Of a stretch of 64,000 nucleotides of DNA, positions 59,901 to 64,000 are shown piece by piece. Each line of letters opens with the position of its first letter. Within the stretch, counting starts at the first letter, position 1. The position numbers were made by a program, and so were the translations under genes. This DNA is from Ampullaceana balthica (lineage: Eukaryota > Mollusca > Gastropoda > Lymnaeidae): positions 1,414,829 to 1,478,828 of the forward strand of contig CALYLW010000133.1 of assembly GCA_944989445.1 (NCBI GenBank), in the 5' to 3' direction. The notes beneath the pieces are model-generated. The model was given only the letters and a program-made list of their open reading frames with translations, was not told the DNA's origin and did not search any database.

Positions 59901-61425
59901 CAGATAGCAAATGTCCGTGTATAGAGGGAACTCAGCATGAAGAGAGGCATAGTCCGGCATGTGGCATGGCTGAGGTGACTGTGACCCACCTGCTTCCATA
60001 AAGCTCAGCAGCAATTGGAGATGCGAACAGCACTAGTACTGCCCTAGAATATGTGTATGGTCATCAGATAGCAGGCATTGTAAGCAAGAATCGTATGCCA
60101 GGCCATTAGACCTTGATAGGTCCACATTCCAAAGAGAATGTCAGATATTGAGAGACAAAAACACAGAGTAAAGAAGGGCAACTGTTTGTCTATTCTATAC
60201 AGATGATTACTGGGGAAGTAAAGAGGAGCAACTCTTAAGTAAAGAGATGCAACTGCAGCTCACAGAGGCAAGAGCTGAGATCAGCCCTTCCCCTGAAAGT
60301 TTCAAGATATGTTCACGTGGTTTTAGGGGCTTCTCTTCCTGCAGCTAAGAGTCTATGTACAACATGCAGCATTTAGTACTCACTGTAACAGGTTGGAGGT
60401 ATCGTTATACAAGCTGTAGCTGGCATTCAGGTCTTTTTTACACTGCTCCATGGAGAAGCCTGCTAGAAAAAAACTCAGTCCAGACCGCAGGTAAGGCTCA
60501 AATCTCGCCATTTTGTCTTTCTGGAGAATAAAATAGTTTTAAAACATGTTTAATTAACTGTGTTTTTTTTCTAACTCAATAAGGGGGCAATTATTCTGTC
60601 GACAGAATTAGCTCGATAAATTAATACAGCTTATGAATGTAATAAAGAGCATGCTTCCTGGACATTCCTGGAGAAAAAAAAACTATCTTAATTTGCACTG
60701 GATGGCCTTAGTTTTTAACAAAGTAGAAATTGGATGGCCTTAGTTTTTAACAAAGTAGAAGTTGGATGGCCTTAGTTTTTAACAAAGTAGAAGTTGGATG
60801 GTGTTAGTTTTTAACAAAGTAGAAGTTGGATGGTGTTAGTTTTTAACAAAGTAGAAGTTGGATGGTGTTAGTTTTTAACAAAGTAGAAGTTGGATGGTGT
60901 TAGTTTTTAACAAAGTAGAAGTTGGATGGTGTTAGTTTTTAACAAAGTAGAAGTTGGATGGTGTTAGTTTTTAACAAAGTAGAAGTTGGATGGTGTTCGT
61001 TTTTAACAAAGTAGAAGTTGGATGGAGTTAGTTTTTAACAAAGTAGAAGTTGGATGGCCTTAGTTTTTAACAAAGTAGAAGTTGGATGGTGTTAGTTTTT
61101 AACAAAGTAGAAGTTGGATGGTGTTAGTTTTTAACAAAGTAGAAGTTGGATGGTGTTAGTTTTTAACAAAGTAGAAGTTGCAAACAAAAAATGATCTATC
61201 TCATTAGACACCACCTTCAAATCTTGCTTCTCTCAGAACCGGACTTGATTCCCATGTACCTCAAAATATGCACCTCAATATGACAACAACAGCACACACA
61301 GCTGATAGCTGAGATCGTTGATGGCTGAGATAGATGAGATAGACACATGAGGTCAACGTACCTGACTGTCTGCGTGATGTTTGTGCTCCTTGGCCCGGCT
61401 CAAGTAATGCTCATGGCCCAGCAAT
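35801..61425 (-). CDS. AF4/FMR2 family (AFF/lilliputian) protein, C-terminal homology domain, partial (7 exons)
   Basis: Gene-level entry; exons in transcript order are 61425-61362, 60520-60384, 47965-47888, 42869-42773, 40153-39986, 37263-37077 and 35907-35801. All introns are GT-AG and phases fit throughout, giving 278 residues and TGA at 35803-35801. The protein matches the whole AFF C-terminal homology domain: HYLSRAKEHKHHAD, YLRSGLSFFLAGFSMEQ, YSLYNDTSNLLQYAIRLR, the STGTPSPMSPTPSP linker, VSVHQRVHTVTQKY...ELWDQAD, and a closing FFNILD...VLTFHSEPPYIVRY. AFF proteins are nuclear scaffolds of the super elongation complex that recruit P-TEFb to paused RNA polymerase II; this domain mediates AFF dimerisation and nucleic-acid contacts in vertebrate members. 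The N-terminal P-TEFb and ELL-binding parts lie beyond the right edge. Drosophila has a single such gene, lilliputian; orthology here is likely but the symbol is left blank. Confidence 0.93.
36423..36959. repeat. 38-bp minisatellite in AFF intron 6 (14 copies)
   Basis: Unit cccagctaatttaatgtagc plus tttcatcttttgtgttag; a second variant has cttatgtgttaa. It ends about 120 bases from the exon 6 donor. Confidence 0.97.
37077..37263 (-). CDS. AFF gene, CHD exon 6 of 7 visible
   Basis: A 187-base exon, acceptor aatattacag and donor gtctgg (a weaker GT donor). It encodes residues 182-243, including MVSVHQRVHTVTQKYFALTS and HLVKAMELWDQADAETKGLE. This aligns with the family's VSIPQRIHQMA...ITNS+L...D.WE.AD helices. 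The ATG at the left of the open frame is in the intron. The last G joins AT to form Asp244. Confidence 0.92.
37372..39239. mobile_element. pogo/Tigger-like DNA transposon, non-autonomous, with TA duplication
   Basis: The ends are TA-CAGTCGAACCCACTTACC at left and CTTAAGCGGTTTGGACTG-TA at right: CAGTC(C/G)AA inverted termini inside TA dinucleotides, the hallmark of Tc1/pogo-type insertion. CTCGA/TCGAG-type subterminal words recur at both ends. At 1868 bases it has no transposase frame. An inner part (38030-38330) resembles the fragment at 12690-13021. It sits in the AFF intron between CHD exons 5 and 6. Confidence 0.75.
39495..39959. repeat. 29-bp minisatellite next to the AFF exon 5 donor (16 copies)
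   Basis: Unit tgatggtgaaatcaaatcaa plus cactagtcc. The array stops 26 bases short of the exon, just beyond the splice donor. Confidence 0.97.
39986..40153 (-). CDS. AFF gene, CHD exon 5 of 7 visible (STGTPSP linker)
   Basis: A 168-base exon of exactly 56 codons, acceptor ccatttcag and donor gtaggt. It encodes a Ser/Thr/Asn-rich stretch, then NNWNKNSTGTPSPMSPTPSP and ATSVSSQ. The STGTPSP-MSPTPSP block is nearly identical to that of vertebrate AFF1-4 and offers several Ser-Pro/Thr-Pro sites. Minisatellites lie close on both sides (39495-39959 and 40250-41460). Confidence 0.93.
40250..41460. repeat. 27-bp minisatellite before AFF exon 5 (about 45 copies)
   Basis: Unit ggtaccaataggcatgactc plus tacaact, with variants acagata, atct and agct. 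The unit is nine codons without stops in several frames, so the long proteins of repeated LVPIGMTLQ or VVESCLLVP are artefacts. It lies about 100 bases upstream of the exon 5 acceptor. Confidence 0.97.
41634..41920 (-). mobile_element. tRNA-derived SINE with target-site duplication
   Basis: Read on the - strand it starts gacgcggtggtcgagtggca (A box TGGTCGAGTGG) and continues to gtcacgggttcgaatccgtg (perfect B box GGTTCGAATCC), then a unique body and a tail of AGATA repeats. GGTTCTTT flanks it at 41626-41633 and 41921-41928, an 8-base target duplication. It lies in the AFF intron between exons 4 and 5, in the same orientation as the gene. Confidence 0.88.
41990..42590 (-). mobile_element. 0.45-kb repeat family, third locus
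   Basis: On the - strand it starts ccccgtaaaaaacaaagttt, has gactataaatcctttatata, and ends ttaatataaaggatttaaaa. The inner acgcaccgc..cgcgacag segment matches 16120-16260 closely, so this copy and the one at 16 kb form a subfamily. It is in an AFF intron. Confidence 0.78.
42773..42869 (-). CDS. AFF gene, CHD exon 4 of 7 visible
   Basis: A 97-base exon, acceptor tgttttcag and donor gtacgt. It encodes IRLRAYLNHRLYRLRKSEVS then KLKKVIESEQSK, corresponding to the helix pair with the conserved L..R+++L++ pattern and the lysine-rich helix after it. Divergence from vertebrates is higher here than in exons 5-7, but length and phase fit exactly. Confidence 0.85.
43003..43087. repeat. 20-bp tandem repeat, 4 copies
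   Basis: Unit cacagttacatgtccagggc, perfect copies. Confidence 0.95.
43203..45847. repeat. 25-bp minisatellite, 2.6 kb, with higher-order structure
   Basis: Unit acctttacctcacattacac plus acatg, with variants (ggcc/gacc, aactcac, ttactcac, atatacatcac) and shortened units. Variant patterns recur with a period of about 507 bases, for instance at 44106 and 44613, showing block duplication. It lies in the AFF intron between exons 3 and 4. Confidence 0.97.
45978..46262. repeat. about 30-bp minisatellite (about 9-10 copies)
   Basis: Unit aaaccccagctccagccatc plus tctccacaca or tctcaagaca. The - strand frames of repeated WSWGFC are artefacts. Confidence 0.93.
46344..46503. repeat. 75-bp tandem duplication
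   Basis: Two identical 75-base copies starting cattataaaactgtctctat, plus the first bases of a third. Confidence 0.93.
46510..47880. other. AFF intron, nothing recognised
   Basis: AT-rich intron sequence without repeat unit or exon. Confidence 0.5.
47888..47965 (-). CDS. AFF gene, CHD exon 3 of 7 visible
   Basis: A 78-base exon with acceptor atttgacag and donor gtaagt. It encodes YAIRLRGNSGSNSECSDRER then KLIVL, matching the family's RYAMRLK helix, a short variable acidic/Ser loop, and the start of the K.L.AL.YRC-type helix. It is separated by about 12.4 kb of repeat-laden intron from exon 2. Confidence 0.88.
48581..48765. repeat. 38-bp tandem repeat, 5 copies
   Basis: Unit ccaaacaagaggaatacaac plus ctgatctagctacaacaa; one copy lacks a few bases. 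Confidence 0.9.
49169..50304. mobile_element. hAT-like DNA transposon, non-autonomous, with 8-bp duplication
   Basis: Terminal inverted repeats TAGGGGTCTACCGATAT and ATATCGGTAGACCCCTA are flanked by TTAATACT on both sides (49161-49168 and 50305-50312), the 8-base duplication expected of hAT. The ends are full of ATCGG words. A 3' segment of about 150 bases is repeated inside (about 49975-50090 and 50138-50230). No transposase frame. It is in the AFF intron between exons 2 and 3. Confidence 0.87.
50661..50863. repeat. 15-bp minisatellite (about 13 copies)
   Basis: Unit gacttggatgtatag, nearly perfect. The open frame of repeated RTWMY is a by-product of the five-codon unit. Confidence 0.97.
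50865..51890. other. AFF intron, nothing recognised
   Basis: AT-rich intron sequence with a small duplication near 51150-51200 and a G run at about 51530. No exon seen. Confidence 0.5.
51896..52846. repeat. 19/20-bp minisatellite (about 48 copies)
   Basis: Units of 19 or 20 bases, tgtgtatcttgtatttgtc and a form with ttgttatttg or ttgtatgtg. Unit length varies, so all three + frames stay open; the predicted Cys/Leu/Val-rich proteins are artefacts. Confidence 0.97.
52930..54270. other. AFF intron, nothing recognised
   Basis: A more GC-rich part at 52950-53400 with a G run (about 53305-53320), then AT-rich sequence with a short caacatcaatat repeat near 53730-53775. No exon supported. Confidence 0.45.
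54274..54925. repeat. 61-bp minisatellite (about 10 copies)
   Basis: Unit starts tgatggattcatgaccccaa and ends gtagattgtagatt; the last two junctions contain an extra cgtttctttcgtcatttc that also precedes the first copy. Confidence 0.95.
54930..56160. other. AFF intron, nothing recognised
   Basis: Contains G runs near 55272-55326 and a 19-bp repeat (aggctagccactggtcgat, about 5 copies) at 55594-55687. No exon supported. Confidence 0.5.
56169..56767. repeat. 50-bp minisatellite, 12 nearly identical copies
   Basis: Unit starts gatgcactgagacggttcaa and ends ggcattgcacggttg. Only two copies carry a base change in the sequence I compared, so expansion or homogenisation is recent. Confidence 0.97.
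56869..57232. mobile_element. short hAT-like element (364 bp) with 8-bp duplication
   Basis: Ends TCAGGTTGTTAAAAGCG and CGAAATTAACAACCCTA are inverted repeats with small changes, flanked on both sides by GTCTTGAG (56861-56868, 57233-57240). Subterminal gataatcggttt words occur at both ends. The centre, rich in ccggagccgg and ending ggtacacccctaattt, looks like part of a second hAT-like element inserted in it. Confidence 0.85.
57241..58100. other. AFF intron with a 66-bp duplication
   Basis: No exon recognised. About 57807-57933 holds two imperfect copies of gacaacaattctccatctct through cacaccgatg. Confidence 0.5.
58103..58312. repeat. 17-bp minisatellite (about 12 copies)
   Basis: Unit ctattcaacaaccgacg with gatg and gtcg variants; all three frames open as a result. 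Confidence 0.95.
58396..59606. mobile_element. hAT-like element with gggtacccg-rich ends and a nested MITE
   Basis: Starts TAGGGCTGTCAATATTG, ends CCCGTTGGCAGGCCTA, and both flanks read attctgcat (58387-58395 and 59607-59615), with one extra base at the right end. Both ends are packed with cgggtacccg. A second MITE lies inside at 58561-58970. It carries no transposase. Confidence 0.7.
58561..58970 (-). mobile_element. hAT-type MITE with ATGACGT-type ends, complete
   Basis: Inverted ends TTAGGGGCCGTACATAAATG and CATTTATGGACGGACCCTTA bracket about 410 bases rich in gacgtca. The same family occurs at 11808-12201 and as a fragment at 335-490. No clear 8-base duplication was found. Confidence 0.75.
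59620..60383. other. AFF intron 3' of exon 2, nothing recognised
   Basis: Unique-looking sequence of moderate GC without a repeat unit or exon I can support. Confidence 0.5.
60384..60520 (-). CDS. AFF gene, CHD exon 2 of 7 visible
   Basis: A 137-base exon, acceptor ttattctccag and donor gtgagt. It encodes residues 22-66: KDKMARFEPYLRSGLSFFLA, then GFSMEQ, and YSLYNDTSNLL. These match the family's sequence of a Y...L.F...G..ME segment followed by the YTMYSET-type helix. It ends with CA, completed by A of the next exon to Gln67. The intron to exon 1 is about 840 bases and is mostly a 32-bp array. Confidence 0.9.
60698..61179. repeat. 32-bp minisatellite in AFF intron 1 (15 copies)
   Basis: Unit ttggatggtgttagttttta plus acaaagtagaag; the first copies have gccttag. 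It fills more than half of the intron between CHD exons 1 and 2. Confidence 0.97.
61362..61425 (-). CDS. AFF gene, CHD exon 1 of 7 visible
   Basis: A 64-base exon with acceptor ttatttcag and donor gtacgt. It starts with the last base of a split codon and encodes LLGHEHYLSRAKEHKHHADSQ, corresponding to the conserved start of the CHD (a YL..AK..KH.AD pattern). The preceding exon is outside the window. Confidence 0.88.
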
Positions 61426-61550
61426 CTGAAATAACAACATAGAAAACTTGAAAACATGTTGACTACAACCCTACGGCAGACATCCACGGCAACGGCAGAC
61501 ATCCACGGCAACGGCAGACATCCACGGCAACGTCTAAGTGGTGTCACAGG

Positions 61551-62311
61551 CATCATTCGGACCTAGTGTACATTTGACACCTATCATTGGGACCTAGCGT
61601 ACATTTGACACCTATCATTCGGACCTAGTGTACATTTGACACCTATCATTGGGACCTAGTGTACATTTGACACCTATCATTGGGACCTAGTGTACATTTG
61701 ACACCTATCATTCGGACCTAGTGTACATTTGACACCTATCATTGGGACCTAGCGTACATTTGACACCTATCATTCGGACCTAGTGTACATTTGACACCTA
61801 TCATTCGGACCTAGTGTACATTTGACACCTATCATTGGGACCTAGCGTACATTTGACACCTATCATTCGGACCTAGTGTACATTTGACACCTATCATTCG
61901 GACCTAGTGTACATTTGACACCTATCATTCGGACCTAGTGTACATTTGGCACCTATCATTTGGACCTAGTGAACATTTGACACCTATCATTGGGACCTAG
62001 TGAACATTTGACACCTATCATTGGGACCTAGTGTACATTTGACACCTATCATTGGGACCTAGTGTACATTTGACACTTATCATTGGGACCTAGTGTACAT
62101 TTGACACCTATCATTGGGACCTAGTTTACATTTGACACCTATCATTGGGACCTAGTGTACATTTGACACCTATCATTGGTTGACACCTATCATTGGGACC
62201 TAGTGTACATTTGACACCTATCATTCGGACCTAGTGTACATTTGACACCTATCATTCGGACCTAGTGTACATTTGACACCTATCATTCGGACCTAGTGTA
62301 CATTTGACACT
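61551..62311. repeat. 31-bp minisatellite (about 24 copies)
   Basis: Unit tcattgggacctagtgtaca plus tttgacaccta, alternating with tcattcgg. One copy is shortened near 62178. It begins about 125 bases upstream of CHD exon 1. Confidence 0.97.
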
Positions 62312-62397
62312 TATACCTACGGTTAGCATTTGAAACGAAAAGACGGTCTATTTCTTTTAAACCAAGTCTGATTCAAATGTAAATGAAAGTGATCTTT

Positions 62398-62440
62398 GGT
62401 TACAAACGCTCCTTCTGTACAGAAGATTATTGCCTCCTGC
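62398..62440 (-). mobile_element. fragment of the tRNA-SINE 3' body
   Basis: The stretch acgctccttctgtacagaag matches the same part of the SINE at 41650-41680 with one change. Only this end is present. Confidence 0.5.
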
Positions 62441-62459
62441 GCTTATCTATGGTGTGGCC

Positions 62460-62818
62460 TTACCGGTAGTACGATATGGTAAAGTTTATACGATGAATAA
62501 GTTAATGCCTCATTTAAATTCCTTTTTAAAGTTCCAAAAATTGTTCAGTATTATATAGGCTTATTAGTTGTTGTTTTTTTTATATCTTAGATCTTTTTTT
62601 TAAAAACTGTACTAACAACTATCTATGGGAATTATGAGAATTCATATCCCACACTTGTCATTACTGACTAGTTATCCGGATATAACCCTAACGTTAATGT
62701 TTTGTACGCTTTGAGCATTGGCGCAATAAACATGGGCATGGTTAATATTAATATCATTATTATTAATATGTATATTATAATCATTAATACTGTTATTTAT
62801 ATACTTACTCTTAGGCCT

Positions 62819-62850
<32 letters not shown>

Positions 62851-63340
62851 AACTACATTGTATTGATATTATTATCTTCACTGATTATAACTTACGAGCT
62901 ATGACCGTCTTCTCCAGATATCACTATATTTTATGTAGATCCCCCGAAACTTGTATGTGCCCAAGCCAACGGGGACAAACAAATATTGTGGCACGCATTC
63001 TTCTACCACCTGCATGACGCCATGGTGTGACTAATGACTAACACAAAAGGTAAAAACCATCTGAGGTTGTTCAGATGCGCCAGAATCGGCTCCCATGTCG
63101 AAGTTTTTGGGTAGGGTGTGGGTCGTGTGTTAATCTGGCTTATCGGGGCCACCAGTGTAGTCCGTTAGTAATCAGGTTTATCCCCCCCGGGGGGGGGGCG
63201 ATCACTAATAATTTAATTGAAGTAGCAGATCTAGCTAGAATGGCAAGTTGGAACAGGGAAGCCAGAAGAAAAAAAAAGGGGGGGGGGTGTAATTTAAAAA
63301 AAAACAGTAGAGTAAATAAATCTTGACCAGATGTAAGGGC
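62460..63340. other. presumed AFF intron, nothing recognised
   Basis: AT-rich with ATT/ATA runs (62740-62870) and G runs near 63187-63198 and 63280-63287. No exon found. Confidence 0.45.
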
Positions 63341-63345
63341 GTCTG

Positions 63346-63532
63346 CCCCGGTTTAACAAGCATGGCCCCGGTTTAACAAGCATGGCCCCGGTTTAACAAG
63401 CATGGCCTCGGTTTAACAAGCATGGCCCCGGTTTAACAAGCATGGCCCCGGTTTAACAAGCATGGCCCCGGTTTAACAAGCATGGCCTCGGTTTAACAAG
63501 CATGGCCCCGGTTTAACAAGCATGGCCTCGAT
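63346..63532. repeat. 20-bp minisatellite (9 copies)
   Basis: Unit ccccggtttaacaagcatgg, with cctcgg in some copies. Confidence 0.96.
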
Positions 63533-64000
63533 CCACTTATCTTAAGCACGCCCACTTATCTTTATGCCAGTTACTATTTTATAATTCAAGAGTACATCTT
63601 AAACTCCGCTGTTAAGACTGTAAGCAGAACTAACCCCACCAGTCAGGCACTTTGAAGCTGGGACACAAAGGAAACCTATTACGTATATCAGCTTATACCA
63701 CATGGCGTGTTCTCTGTTTAAATTTTTTTTAAAACTACGGGGTAGTATTAAAGCTTTGCCTTCAAGGAACAGCCCCCTGTGTTTATATTGATTTGGGGGA
63801 GTCCGTACGAGGTATTGGGTGACACTGTGTCCTCAAGGGCAAGGCTACACCTTACCTCTCCCGGATATGCCAGCAACACTTACCACAAAAATCTGTTAAC
63901 AATACAGGTGATTAGTTTTATAGCGCTCGCTCAAAACTGTAGACAGAGGATATGTGTGTGTGGGTGGGGGGGGTGTCCTTTTTCTTAAAAGTGTCTGAGA
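63533..64000. other. presumed AFF intron, nothing recognised
   Basis: No exon or repeat supported up to the window edge. Confidence 0.4.

Overview
The window is metazoan genomic DNA: AT-rich, intron-rich, with GT-AG splice sites, LINE, SINE and hAT/pogo-type debris, and an exceptional load of tandem minisatellites. Lophotrochozoan, most likely mollusc, is my best guess from the mix of a beta-lactamase-like secreted-type protein gene, tRNA-type SINEs and minisatellite-loaded introns. That is inference; no marker settles it.

Two protein-coding genes can be reconstructed, both partial because their 5' ends lie outside the window, and they converge. On the + strand a beta-lactamase-like (serine hydrolase, PF00144-type) gene has four visible exons, 3973-4152, 8440-8709, 17880-18121 and 19472-20823. 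They join in frame to 680 codons, and the last exon adds an acidic histidine-rich tail and a C-terminal hydrophobic anchor. On the - strand the C-terminal homology domain of an AF4/FMR2 (AFF/lilliputian) protein is spelled by seven exons, 61425-61362, 60520-60384, 47965-47888, 42869-42773, 40153-39986, 37263-37077 and 35907-35801. They join in frame to 278 codons and a stop.

Region by region: 1-8.4 kb is intron of the lactamase-like gene, with a 40-bp array, an L2/CR1-like LINE broken by a frameshift, an 18-bp array, a family of about 0.45-kb repeats and a near-perfect 0.46-kb palindrome. 8.7-17.9 kb is another intron, with a decayed hAT transposase, a hAT-type MITE, two non-LTR reverse-transcriptase tail fragments and a second copy of the composite repeat/foldback element. 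18-19.5 kb holds a 20-bp array that starts right at a splice donor, and a SINE. 20.8-35.8 kb separates the two gene ends and holds only AT-rich sequence, one SINE and several arrays; part may be 3' UTR of either gene. 35.8-61.4 kb is the AFF gene tail, its introns filled with arrays, a 1.87-kb pogo-like element with TA duplications, a tRNA-SINE with target-site duplication, and three hAT-like elements. 61.4-64 kb is presumably the next AFF intron upstream.

Most long open frames in the window are artefacts of tandem repeats whose unit length is a multiple of three or lacks stops, and were not called as genes. I do not see a new multi-gene system. The most unusual items are the His-rich tailed lactamase-like protein, the composite repeat/foldback element, and the way minisatellite arrays crowd the exon borders.
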